45,579 nt of DNA, from the NCBI GenBank assembly GCA_023450835.1, contig JAEXGM010000202.1:1-45579 (forward strand). The letters run 5' to 3'. Source of the DNA: Bacillota bacterium (GTDB lineage Bacteria; Bacillota; Clostridia; Lachnospirales; Lachnospiraceae). A model generated the notes under the pieces. That model was not told the origin of the DNA and ran no database searches. It saw only the letters and a program-made list of their open reading frames with translations. Positions 16,624 through 25,314 of the stretch are shown here, one piece after another. Within the stretch, counting starts at the first letter, position 1. The number at the start of each line of letters is the position of its first letter. Both the position numbers and the translations under genes were made by a program.

Positions 16624-16650
16624 ACAAATATCCGGATACGGCATAAGATA
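16624..16650 (+). promoter_or_regulatory. Possible sigma-K-type promoter for the amidase
   Basis: GCATAAGATA at 16641-16650 fits the sigma-K -10 form (CATAnnnTA), and an ACA lies about 15 bp upstream where sigma-K promoters carry a short AC element. The spacing is slightly short. It lies about 27 bp before the amidase ATG. Confidence 0.35.
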
Positions 16651-16676
16651 GTGTTAAAAGATTATACGAGGCTTAT

Positions 16677-17732
16677 ATGGCTTATACAATCATTCTGGAT
16701 CCCGGACATGGCGGTTATGATAACGGTGCGGTTTATTTCGGAAGGATGGAGAAGTATGATAACCTTGACCTTGCACTTGCTGTTGGTGAGATATTGGACA
16801 GCAATGGTGTGAACGTATTATTTACAAGGACAGAGGATGTCTACGTATCACCTTTGGAACGAGCTTATATGGCGAACATGGTACCTGCAGATTATTTTGT
16901 ATCTATTCACAGAAATTCAAGCCATACACCAAACACCTACAGCGGGGTGCAGTCTTTGGTATATAGTATGAATGACCCTTCGGAACAGCTGGCTGAAAAC
17001 ATTAACAAAGAGCTGGAAGAAGTAGGTTTTACAGACCTTGGCATTGCAGTCAGAACCGATCTTGCGGTGCTGAGGAGAACAGTTATGCCCTCCGTACTGG
17101 TTGAAGTCGGATTTATTAATTCAGATGCGGATAACACTTTATTCGATGAGAGATTTGATGATATCTCCTATGCAATTGCAACAGCGATACTTGATACTCT
17201 TGGTGTTCCGCCTACCAATGAGGGTGAACCATCAAATGAAAATAATAATACAGGCGGAAACATGAATGATTACACGAACGGCAATACTAATGGAAATATG
17301 AACGGCAATATGAACAATACCAATGGCAACATGAACGGTAATTTCAATAGAAATAATATGAACAATACCAATGGCAATACAAATAACATGAATAACAATT
17401 ATAATGGAAACACTGGTAACAATGCCAACACAAACGGCACTTTAGGGCAGCATGAGAGTTCTGAAATTGATACGGAATACCAGGAAGGTGAAAACCAGAC
17501 AGAACAGCCTACTTACCATATACAGCTTGGTTTGTTCAGAGACGGCAATAATGCAAGAAACCTGGTAAATAATCTGAATCAGGCAGGTTATATGGCCGAT
17601 ATCATAAACCAGGGAGACCTTTATGCTGTGGTAACCGGTGAATTTAGTTCTCTGGATGAGGCAGAAGCGGCAGAAGATACTTTAAGACAACTAGGATACA
17701 GTACATTAATTGTAAGAAATGGAAACAGATAA
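16677..17732 (+). CDS. N-acetylmuramoyl-L-alanine amidase (Amidase_3) with Asn-rich linker and SPOR domain
   Basis: A 351-residue peptidoglycan hydrolase that cuts the MurNAc to L-Ala bond. The Amidase_3 domain covers about 3-175, with zinc and catalytic residues His11 (DPGHGG), Glu25, His78 (SIHRNS) and Glu143 (LVEVGF). Residues about 188-254 are an Asn/Gly/Met/Thr low-complexity linker. The C-terminal 280-351 is a SPOR domain, which binds glycan denuded of peptides. There is no signal peptide. That layout matches Bacillus CwlC, a mother-cell lysis amidase made late in sporulation, but this is inference. One terminator follows. Confidence 0.9.
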   Translation: MAYTIILDPGHGGYDNGAVYFGRMEKYDNLDLALAVGEILDSNGVNVLFTRTEDVYVSPLERAYMANMVPADYFVSIHRNSSHTPNTYSGVQSLVYSMNDPSEQLAENINKELEEVGFTDLGIAVRTDLAVLRRTVMPSVLVEVGFINSDADNTLFDERFDDISYAIATAILDTLGVPPTNEGEPSNENNNTGGNMNDYTNGNTNGNMNGNMNNTNGNMNGNFNRNNMNNTNGNTNNMNNNYNGNTGNNANTNGTLGQHESSEIDTEYQEGENQTEQPTYHIQLGLFRDGNNARNLVNNLNQAGYMADIINQGDLYAVVTGEFSSLDEAEAAEDTLRQLGYSTLIVRNGNR

Positions 17733-17737
17733 AAATC

Positions 17738-17785
17738 AAGGATTGGTGCTAATATCTATCAGATAATTGCATCAATCCTTTTATT
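17738..17785 (+). terminator. Terminator of the amidase gene
   Basis: A 12-bp stem AAGGATTGGTGC / GCATCAATCCTT with one G-T pair, a 19-nt loop and a TTTTATT tail. Confidence 0.75.
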
Positions 17786-17878
17786 ATAAAAAGTTTTCTA
17801 AATATTTCAATACAGGAACGATTTATATAATTTCACATAAATTAGAAATAAAAAATGGTGTTTACCTGATTTGAGCAG

Positions 17879-17901
17879 TGCCTCATCTAGCTGATGGGGC
17901 A
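17879..17901 (+). repeat. Small hairpin upstream of the pseudoprotease gene
   Basis: A 9-bp stem (TGCCTCATC / GATGGGGCA, one wobble) with a TAGCT loop, about 60 bp before the start codon. There is no T-run, so it is not a terminator. It may belong to the leader-hairpin habit seen elsewhere in this window. Confidence 0.45.
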
Positions 17902-17958
17902 TGCAAAGGGGAGCTATCAGGAATTTGAGATACAGTATGCCAAGGGAGCCGGTATAAT

Positions 17959-19620
17959 ATGAATGATGGGGAAAGGCATATGATAATTAGTGAGGAGTAT
18001 GCAGATTTTGTTGTGGAATACGATAGTAAATTCAGTTTTTTTGAACGATATCAGAATAGTACGTATAATCTTATCAATGAAAAGTATGCCGTACTTCATG
18101 TACCGGTTACTTATTTTGGAAATAATGCAATCCAGGAATTTGGATATCCTTATATACCAAAATGCTTTGGCTTAACAGCCTTTATCAATGGAAATGCAGA
18201 AGGAATAAGTGCCCATAATGTTTATACCGGTGAAAATACCGGCAATGGAGTACTAATCGGAATAGTGGATTCCGGGATAGATTACAGGAACCCTCTCTTT
18301 ATCAAAGAGGATAATACAACTAAAATCGAATTGCTGTGGGATCAGACAATTGACAATAACCAATACCCTGACGGATTCTATTATGGAAGCGAATACACTT
18401 CCAACGATATAAATATGGCATTACAATCAGAAAATCCTTTAATGATTGTGCCTTCTACGGATACGATTGGTGAAGGTACTGCTATGGCAGGCGTTGCAAC
18501 GGGACTGTCCAATAATATGACAGGGTCTATCGGAGTGGTTTCCGGCGCAGGTCTGGCAATTGTAAAGCTGAAAACAGCAAAAAAATATCTGATGGATTTC
18601 TATGGTATTCCGAAGGAAGCTGTTTGTTACCAGCAAAATGATATTATGATGGGAATTGAATATTTAATCCGCAGTGCCAACAAATTGGGTAAGCCCGTTG
18701 TTATATGCCTGGGACTTAGTTCTTCACAAAGTTCTCATAAGGGAGAAGACATCTTATGCAATTACCTGAATGAAAATGCAAATCAAGCCGGAGTATGTAT
18801 GCTGATGGCTTCCGGCAATGAAGGGGATCAGAGGCATCACTATCACAAAAACCTCCTGGCTACAGATACGACAGACACTGTGTACTTACAAGTAGGGGAA
18901 AAAGATAAGAATTTTACTGCGGAAATGTGGGGGTTTCTTCCCAGCCTTTTAAACGTAAAAATTATCGCCCCTGACGAGACAATAATATATGAGATACAGG
19001 CCGGCTTTTCCCTTCAGCAGAATGTCAATATCTTATATCAGGAAACCCTTATATTTATTGACAGGTACAATAGTGAAACCTATTCTGAGCAGCAATTAAT
19101 TATGTTCCGGTTCCGTAATATGATAGAGGGGGTGTGGAAGTTCATAGTTTCCGGCACCGACAACTTACAGTCGGAATTCCATATCTGGCTTCCCATCCGC
19201 AATTTTATTACAGAAGAAACCTTCTTCTACAATGCTAATCCCTTTACCACTATATCAGCTCCGGGAAATGCGGAATTTCCCATAACCATAAATACTTTTG
19301 AGCCTGTAAGCATATCCCTGGCTTCCTTTACAGGAAGGGGATTTACAACTGCCGGACTTCCGAAACCCTCTGTGACAGCCCCTGGTGTCAACCTTCTTGC
19401 CCCTACCATTTTTAATACCATTGAACCGATATCCGGAAGCAGTATGTCAATAGCTTATGCAGCCGGCATCTGTGCAGGACTCATAGGCGAAAGTCTTGAG
19501 AGAAGAGCAGCAAATATCATTAATACAGCCGCTGTAAAAAATACGCTGCTGATTAGTGCGACCAGACAAAAGAATATCAATTATCCCAATCCGGAATGGG
19601 GTTATGGTTATATTCAATAA
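17959..19620 (+). CDS. Csp-like S8 subtilase, predicted pseudoprotease (catalytic His replaced by Glu)
   Basis: A 553-residue paralogue of the protease at 4747-6456, with the same insert and a matching N-terminus that supports ATG 17959. Asp104 (GIVDSGIDY), the oxyanion Asn287 (ASGNEG) and Ser495 (SGSSMS) are present. The His motif GHGT reads GEGT at 171-174, so Glu172 occupies the catalytic His position. Loss of the His should abolish or cripple proteolysis. In Clostridioides difficile the Csp family includes the pseudoproteases CspA and CspC, CspC being a germination signal sensor. A sensing or regulatory role here is inference. The only upstream SD-like sequence is AAGGGAG about 10 nt away. 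Confidence 0.88.
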   Translation: MNDGERHMIISEEYADFVVEYDSKFSFFERYQNSTYNLINEKYAVLHVPVTYFGNNAIQEFGYPYIPKCFGLTAFINGNAEGISAHNVYTGENTGNGVLIGIVDSGIDYRNPLFIKEDNTTKIELLWDQTIDNNQYPDGFYYGSEYTSNDINMALQSENPLMIVPSTDTIGEGTAMAGVATGLSNNMTGSIGVVSGAGLAIVKLKTAKKYLMDFYGIPKEAVCYQQNDIMMGIEYLIRSANKLGKPVVICLGLSSSQSSHKGEDILCNYLNENANQAGVCMLMASGNEGDQRHHYHKNLLATDTTDTVYLQVGEKDKNFTAEMWGFLPSLLNVKIIAPDETIIYEIQAGFSLQQNVNILYQETLIFIDRYNSETYSEQQLIMFRFRNMIEGVWKFIVSGTDNLQSEFHIWLPIRNFITEETFFYNANPFTTISAPGNAEFPITINTFEPVSISLASFTGRGFTTAGLPKPSVTAPGVNLLAPTIFNTIEPISGSSMSIAYAAGICAGLIGESLERRAANIINTAAVKNTLLISATRQKNINYPNPEWGYGYIQ

Positions 19621-19658
19621 AATATAAACTTGAGCTTGAAATATTTTAGATATTTTTC

Positions 19659-19687
19659 TTGACTAATAGTATTTATCATATTACTAT
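19659..19687 (+). promoter_or_regulatory. Promoter of the glycine cleavage operon
   Basis: TTGACT (19659-19664), a 17-bp spacer, then TACTAT (19682-19687). It lies about 45 bp before the glycine riboswitch. Confidence 0.7.
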
Positions 19688-19732
19688 ATGAGTAGCTTTA
19701 AGCAATATAGACAATAAAATAAAATCGGATGA

Positions 19733-19888
19733 TGGAATTGGGAGAGACTGTGGTGTACACGGCGCCGAAGGGGATTCGCGATAACTCTCAGGCAAAAGGA
19801 CCAATTTCGGACGATACTCTGGAGAGCGCAAGCACCGACGAAGCAACCTCTACCATTTTAGAGGGAATCTTTCAGGTAAAAAAACGGA
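19733..19888 (+). ncRNA. Tandem glycine riboswitch (two aptamers)
   Basis: Aptamer 1 has the conserved blocks GGGAGAGACTG, GGCGCCGAAGG, AACTCTCAGGCAAAAGGAC. Aptamer 2 follows a short linker: ACTCTGGAGAGCGCAAGCAC, CCGACGAAGCAACCTCT, TCTTTCAGGTAAAAAAACGG. This is the classic gcvT-leader architecture. A rho-independent terminator abuts the second aptamer, so glycine binding probably prevents termination and turns on the operon. Limits are approximate. Confidence 0.93.
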
Positions 19889-19922
19889 GGCGTACTAAGT
19901 TTATTTAGTACGCCTTTTTTTC
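19888..19922 (+). terminator. Riboswitch expression-platform terminator
   Basis: A 10-bp perfect stem GGCGTACTAA / TTAGTACGCC with a 6-nt loop and seven Ts. The 5' arm overlaps the end of aptamer 2, as needed for a glycine-controlled terminator. Confidence 0.85.
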
Positions 19923-19958
19923 GTGTTAATGAGAATTTTTAAAAAAGGAAGGAAAAGT

Positions 19959-21047
19959 ATGGATAAAAAAACACCTCTTTACGAAAGTCATATCAAGTAT
20001 GGCGGCAAAATCGTACCTTTTGCGGGATATCTTTTACCGGTTCAATACGAAACCGGCGTAATCGCAGAACATATGGCTGTTCGAAAATCAGCCGGTCTGT
20101 TTGATGTTTCCCACATGGGGGAAATTTTTCTGACAGGCAAAGATGCACTGGCGAATGTTCAAAAGTTAGTGACCAATGATTGCTCTAATATGTATACCGG
20201 GCAGGTGAAATACAGCCCTATGTGCTATGAAGACGGCGGAGTAGTGGATGATCTTCTGGTATACAAAAGAGAGGAAGAATCCTATCTCCTGGTAGTTAAT
20301 GCCTCTAATCGTGAAAAGGACGCTAAATATATGTCTGAGCATCTTTTTGGAGAGGTAAAGATGGAGGATGCCTCCGATTTTATTGCCCAGATAGCGCTAC
20401 AGGGTCCGGCTGCGGAAAAAATATTATCAAAGCTGTGCCAGGTATCTGATATTCCGGTAAAGTATTATACCTTTAAGGAGAATATTAAAGTAGGTGAAAT
20501 TACCGCATTAATCTCCCGAACCGGTTATACCGGCGAGATGGGGTATGAACTGTATGTAAAAAATGAGGACAGCGAAAAGCTTTGGGAGCTGTTACTGGAA
20601 AATGGTAAGGAAGAGGGGCTGATTCCCTGCGGCCTCGGAGCAAGAGATACTTTGAGACTGGAAGCTGCCATGCCGCTGTATGGACATGAAATGGATGAGA
20701 CTATTACGCCTCTTGAAACCGGATTATCCTTTGCCGTAAAGTTTTCAAAAGAGGATTTCCTTGGAAAAGAAGGCATCCTAAACCGTGGAGAGCCTATGAG
20801 AAAACGTATTGGACTGCGCATAACAGGGCGTGGAATTGCAAGAGAGAATTGCCCGGTATATGCCGGTGATACATTGATTGGATACACTACTTCCGGTACT
20901 CATTTGCCATTCCTGGGATATCCGGGAGCTATGGCCATTGTGACAAAGGATTTTGATACACAGGCTCCGCTCTCAGTGGAGATCAGAGGAAAAAAGGTTG
21001 AGACCATAGAAACTCCTCTTCCTTTTTATAAAAACACAGTTAAATAA
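19959..21047 (+). CDS. gcvT: GcvT, aminomethyltransferase (T protein)
   Basis: Transfers the methylene group from aminomethyl-lipoyl GcvH to tetrahydrofolate and releases ammonia. It is 362 residues from ATG 19959, chosen for the AAGGAAGGA upstream; the open frame back to 19923 only covers the region just after the terminator. Signatures are TPLYESHIKYGGKIVPFAGYLLPVQY, FDVSHMGEI and SRTGYTGEMGYELY. It is first gene after the glycine riboswitch. Confidence 0.96.
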   Translation: MDKKTPLYESHIKYGGKIVPFAGYLLPVQYETGVIAEHMAVRKSAGLFDVSHMGEIFLTGKDALANVQKLVTNDCSNMYTGQVKYSPMCYEDGGVVDDLLVYKREEESYLLVVNASNREKDAKYMSEHLFGEVKMEDASDFIAQIALQGPAAEKILSKLCQVSDIPVKYYTFKENIKVGEITALISRTGYTGEMGYELYVKNEDSEKLWELLLENGKEEGLIPCGLGARDTLRLEAAMPLYGHEMDETITPLETGLSFAVKFSKEDFLGKEGILNRGEPMRKRIGLRITGRGIARENCPVYAGDTLIGYTTSGTHLPFLGYPGAMAIVTKDFDTQAPLSVEIRGKKVETIETPLPFYKNTVK

Positions 21048-21146
21048 TAATAATATATGTAAGAGTTATATCAAAATTTATATGTCAGACAGCGATAACA
21101 TGATAATAAAAGAATATATATTAAAATGACCAAATGGAGGAATTGT

Positions 21147-21518
21147 ATGAGCAAATTATTATTTACCAGAACACATGAATGGGTGGAGTTTTTGGATGAA
21201 ACAACCGCAAAGATAGGTCTTACTGATTATGCACAAAAAGAATTGGGGGATTTGGTATTTGTGAATCTTCCTGAGGAAGGCGATGAAATCAGCGCAGGAG
21301 AAAGCATAGGAGATGTGGAATCCGTAAAGGCAGTATCAGAAGTTTACAGCCCTGTCAGCGGTACTGTAAGAAAAATCAATGAAGAACTCTTAGATCACCC
21401 GGATTATATTAATTCCGAACCCTACGAATCCTGGTTTGTAATTTTTGAAGACATCACAGACAAAGAAGAGCTGTTAGACAAAGAGGAGTATGAACGCTTT
21501 ATAAACGGGGAGGAATAA
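21147..21518 (+). CDS. gcvH: GcvH, lipoyl carrier protein
   Basis: The 123-residue shuttle of the glycine cleavage system. The lipoylated lysine is Lys61 in GDVESVKAVSEVYSP. ATG 21147 has GGAGG about 7 nt upstream. The earlier start at 21126 lacks a ribosome binding site. It is followed 2 nt later by gcvPA. Confidence 0.96.
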   Translation: MSKLLFTRTHEWVEFLDETTAKIGLTDYAQKELGDLVFVNLPEEGDEISAGESIGDVESVKAVSEVYSPVSGTVRKINEELLDHPDYINSEPYESWFVIFEDITDKEELLDKEEYERFINGEE

Positions 21519-21520
21519 TC

Positions 21521-22864
21521 GTGGGAACTTATGTGCCTAACACAAAAACAGAGCAAGAGGAAATATTAAATTCCTTAGGCTATGCCAGTATGGAGGAACT
21601 CTTTGTTACTATACCAAAAGCAGTACTTCTGGGCAGAGCGTTAGATATTCCGGACGGTATCAGCGAATTGCAGGTCAAAAATAAGATGACTAAAATTGCA
21701 GGAGAGAATAGGGTATTTCCTTCCCTTTTTCGAGGGTGCGGGGCCTACAGGCATTACATTCCCTCCATTGTGAAGCAGGTAGCGTCAAAGGAAGAATTTA
21801 TGACTGCTTATACTCCCTACCAGGCTGAAATAAGTCAGGGAACCCTTCAGGCAATCTTCGAGTTCCAAACTATGATCTGTGAGCTTACCGGCCTTGATGT
21901 GGCTAATGCCTCCGTGTATGACGGCTGCAGTGCCGCTGCGGAAGCTGCTATTATGTGCCGTGAGAGAAAAAGAAACAGGATACTCCTTAGCGGAGCTATG
22001 AATCCGCAGATAATTGAAACGGTAAAGACCTATATGCATGGTACCGGAGCTGAGGTTTTCGTAGTGCCGGCTGCAGAGGGAGCTACTGACAAAGAAGCAT
22101 TGAAAGAGCTGCTGGATGATAAAACTGCTTGCTTTCTGGTACAGCAGCCTAATTTCTATGGAATTTTAGAGGATTATGAGGAACTGGGCAGGATTACAAA
22201 GGAATCCGGTGCCAGATATGTAATGAGCTGTAATCCTATACTCCTGGGAATTCTAAAGACTCCGGGAGAGTACGGAGCAGATATTGCAGTAGGAGAAGGG
22301 CAGCCCCTGGGCCTATCCTTATCTTACGGCGGACCATATCTTGGATTTATGGCCGCTACTACAGAATTAATGCGTAAATTACCCGGAAGAATTGCAGGAC
22401 AGACAAAAGACGCAAAAGGAGAAACAGCATATGTGCTGACCCTCCAGGCCAGAGAGCAGCATATCCGAAGAGAGAAGGCCTCAAGCAGCATTTGCTCCAA
22501 CGAAGCACTTTGTGCGCTGACAGCCAGTGTCTATTTAAGTGCCATGGGTAAGGAAGGGCTAAAACAGGCAGCTGCCCTTAGTATGTCAAAAGCACATTAT
22601 CTTGCGAAGGAACTATGCAGCCTGCCTGAGTTTTCGATGGCATTTGGAGGGGATTTTGTGCATGAATTTACCACGGTTTATGAAGGCAATACAGATAAAC
22701 TTCTAAAAGGGTTGGAAAAGTACGGTATATTAGGCGGACTTCCGCTTCAAGGAGCCGATACCGGTAAGATTATATGGTGCACTACGGAGATGAATTCCAA
22801 AGAGGATATCGATGAGCTTATTGACAGGATTAAGGAGGTGCGGTTGCATGAAACTGATATTTGA
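21521..22864 (+). CDS. gcvPA: GcvPA, glycine decarboxylase subunit 1
   Basis: The N-terminal half of the split P protein (447 residues), typical of Firmicutes. Together with GcvPB it decarboxylates glycine and passes the aminomethyl group to lipoyl-GcvH. Visible features are FRGCGAYRHYIPS, TPYQAEISQGTLQAIFEFQTM and LQAREQHIRREKASSSICSNEAL. The start is GTG, with GGGGAGGA upstream inside the end of gcvH. The gene overlaps gcvPB by 17 bp. Confidence 0.96.
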   Translation: MGTYVPNTKTEQEEILNSLGYASMEELFVTIPKAVLLGRALDIPDGISELQVKNKMTKIAGENRVFPSLFRGCGAYRHYIPSIVKQVASKEEFMTAYTPYQAEISQGTLQAIFEFQTMICELTGLDVANASVYDGCSAAAEAAIMCRERKRNRILLSGAMNPQIIETVKTYMHGTGAEVFVVPAAEGATDKEALKELLDDKTACFLVQQPNFYGILEDYEELGRITKESGARYVMSCNPILLGILKTPGEYGADIAVGEGQPLGLSLSYGGPYLGFMAATTELMRKLPGRIAGQTKDAKGETAYVLTLQAREQHIRREKASSSICSNEALCALTASVYLSAMGKEGLKQAAALSMSKAHYLAKELCSLPEFSMAFGGDFVHEFTTVYEGNTDKLLKGLEKYGILGGLPLQGADTGKIIWCTTEMNSKEDIDELIDRIKEVRLHETDI

Positions 22865-24284
22865 AAAGAGCAAGAAAGACAGAGGAAGTGTACTGCTGCC
22901 GCCCCTTGATGTACCTGAGACCGAATTAAAGGCTTGCTATAAAAGAGAGAAGGAGCTTCATTTGGAGGCTTTGCCGGAAACGGATATCAGCAGGCATTAT
23001 ACGGAGCTTGCAGACCGTGTATACGGTGTAAATAATGGATTCTATCCTCTTGGCTCCTGTACCATGAAATATAACCCGAAAGTCAATGATGAAATGGCTG
23101 CGCTGCCAGGGTTTGCAGATATACATCCCCTTCAGCCGGCTGACACTGTTCAGGGAGCTCTCAAGGTAATTAGTGAAACAGAAAAGTTATTAAGTGAAAT
23201 CACCGGGATGGATTATTATTCCCTGCAGCCTGCAGCGGGAGCTCATGGAGAGTTTACAGGACTTAAGTTAATCAGAGCTTACCACGAAAAAAGAGGGGAT
23301 GTTAAGAGAATCAAGATTATTGTTCCCGATTCTGCCCATGGCACTAACCCCGCCAGCGCGGCTATGGCAGGCTTTGAGGTTGTAAATATAGCTTCTACGG
23401 ATAAAGGCTTTGTTGATGTAGAGGCTCTTAAGAAAGCGGTCGGTGAAGATACAGCAGGCTTTATGCTGACCAATCCCAATACTTTGGGACTTTTTGACGA
23501 GAATATTCTTGAAATCACCAAGATAGTACATGATGCGGGCGGCTTGAACTACTATGACGGAGCTAATCTGAATGCCATTATGGGAATTGCAAGGCCGGGG
23601 GACATGGGGTTTGATGTTATGCACCTTAACCTCCATAAAACTTTCTCCACACCTCACGGAGGTGGTGGCCCGGGAAGCGGTCCGGTAGGCTGTAAGGAAA
23701 TATTAGCAGCTTTTCTTCCTGCACCAAGGGTGAAAAAAGACGGTGATTACTACGTCTTGTCAGAAACAGGAGCGGATTCTATTGGAAGAGTAAGAGGCTT
23801 TAATGGTAATTTCCTGACACTGGTGAGAGCTCTGACCTATATCCTGACCCTTGGAGCCGATGGTGTGAAAGCATCTTCCCAAAATGCGGTACTCAATGCC
23901 AATTATTTAATGGAGAATTTAAAAGATACTTATTTAACACCTTTTTCCGGACCGTGTATGCATGAATTTGTAATCAGCCTGGAAGAACTTAAGAAGGAAA
24001 CAGGAGTTTCTGCTCTTGATATGGCAAAAGCACTTTTGGATTATGGGGTACATCCCCCGACCATGTATTTTCCTTTGATTGTCCATGAAGCATTTATGCT
24101 GGAGCCTACGGAAACCGAGAGCAGGGAGAATCTTGACAAGGTAATTGCCATCTATAAAGAATTGTATAAAAGAGCGAAAAAAGACCCTGAAGATATTAAG
24201 AATAGTCCTAAAAAAACAGTAATCGGCCGCCCGGATGAAGTTATGGCAGCAAGAACTCCGGTAATACGCTATGATTTTACCTAA
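22848..24284 (+). CDS. gcvPB: GcvPB, glycine decarboxylase subunit 2
   Basis: The catalytic, PLP-binding half of the split P protein, 478 residues from ATG 22848, which has AAGGAGGTG upstream. The PLP lysine is Lys264 in HLNLHKTFSTPHGGGGPG. Other hallmarks are PLGSCTMKYNPK and DSAHGTNPASAAMAGF. The open frame reaches back to 22812 within gcvPA, but that part is not needed. Confidence 0.97.
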   Translation: MKLIFEKSKKDRGSVLLPPLDVPETELKACYKREKELHLEALPETDISRHYTELADRVYGVNNGFYPLGSCTMKYNPKVNDEMAALPGFADIHPLQPADTVQGALKVISETEKLLSEITGMDYYSLQPAAGAHGEFTGLKLIRAYHEKRGDVKRIKIIVPDSAHGTNPASAAMAGFEVVNIASTDKGFVDVEALKKAVGEDTAGFMLTNPNTLGLFDENILEITKIVHDAGGLNYYDGANLNAIMGIARPGDMGFDVMHLNLHKTFSTPHGGGGPGSGPVGCKEILAAFLPAPRVKKDGDYYVLSETGADSIGRVRGFNGNFLTLVRALTYILTLGADGVKASSQNAVLNANYLMENLKDTYLTPFSGPCMHEFVISLEELKKETGVSALDMAKALLDYGVHPPTMYFPLIVHEAFMLEPTETESRENLDKVIAIYKELYKRAKKDPEDIKNSPKKTVIGRPDEVMAARTPVIRYDFT

Positions 24285-24300
24285 TACAGGAGGAACCCGC

Positions 24301-25299
24301 TTGATAAAAGAACTTAGCTATTGTATCGCAAAGGGCGTTAATCCCTATGAAAATTTGGCATTGGAGGAATACCTTCTGGAACACGTGAAGGAAGGAGAAT
24401 GTATATTATATCTCTGGCAGAATGAGAAGACTGTGGTTATCGGCAAAAATCAGAATCCCTGGAAAGAATGCCGCATAGAGGAACTAAATAACGACGGCGG
24501 AAAGCTTGTCAGAAGACTTTCCGGCGGAGGAGCCGTATTCCACGATCTTGGCAACCTCAATTTTACCTTTCTTGTCCGCAAGGAAGATTATGATGTCAAA
24601 AAGCAGATGACGGTCATTGTAGAGGCAGTAAAAGCACTTGGAATACCGGCAGAGATTAACGGAAGAAATGACATTACGGCAGAGGGAAAGAAATTCTCCG
24701 GCAATGCTTACTATACCGACGGAGTTCATTCTTACCACCATGGTACGATTCTAATTAGCGTAGACAAAGAGAAACTTTCAAAGTACTTAAATGTATCCAG
24801 GGATAAACTGGTTTCAAAAGGTGTGGATTCCGTAAAAGCCAGAGTTGTAAACTTAAATGAATTCAGAGAAGACATCACGGTGGACATGGTTCGGGAAGAG
24901 CTAGTGAAAGCTTTTTCTTTCAGTTTTAATCTGCCGGTAAAGAACTATGAGTTAGAAAATACAGGAGAAGAAATACTTCATGACCTTGAGAAAAAATTCT
25001 CCTCCTGGGAATGGATTGCAGGTGAGAAACTTTCCTTTGATTACCGGATGGAAAGACGTTTCCAATGGGGCGGTATTGAAATCCAATTAAAGGTTGAAAA
25101 AGGAATCTTATCTGACTTAAGAGTTTATTCTGATGCCATGGAAGTTGCTATCTTTCAGGAAATAGAAGAGCAGTTAAAGGGCTGCCGCTTTAGCAGCAAG
25201 GATATGGCGGAACGTTTAAAGCAACTCAAATTAGCTGAAGGTGATATGGAAGATATCCTCATTAATATCACGGATATGGTGATGGAGGAGCAGGTTTGA
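24301..25299 (+). CDS. lplA: Lipoate-protein ligase A
   Basis: Attaches free lipoate, via lipoyl-AMP, to GcvH. It is 332 residues. Motifs are RRLSGGGAVFHDLGNLNFTF, NGRNDI and KFSGNAYY, and the C-terminal accessory domain is present. I prefer TTG 24301 with AGGAGG about 7 nt upstream; an ATG at 24271 lies inside gcvPB. Position inside the gcv operon shows that GcvH is its likely substrate and that the cell can use scavenged lipoate. Confidence 0.93.
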   Translation: MIKELSYCIAKGVNPYENLALEEYLLEHVKEGECILYLWQNEKTVVIGKNQNPWKECRIEELNNDGGKLVRRLSGGGAVFHDLGNLNFTFLVRKEDYDVKKQMTVIVEAVKALGIPAEINGRNDITAEGKKFSGNAYYTDGVHSYHHGTILISVDKEKLSKYLNVSRDKLVSKGVDSVKARVVNLNEFREDITVDMVREELVKAFSFSFNLPVKNYELENTGEEILHDLEKKFSSWEWIAGEKLSFDYRMERRFQWGGIEIQLKVEKGILSDLRVYSDAMEVAIFQEIEEQLKGCRFSSKDMAERLKQLKLAEGDMEDILINITDMVMEEQV

Positions 25300-25314
25300 A
25301 AGAAGGAGAAGACC

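Noticed and set aside
19621..19658. Terminator for the pseudoprotease gene
   Set aside because: Only a 6-bp AT stem followed by Ts is visible, too weak to call.
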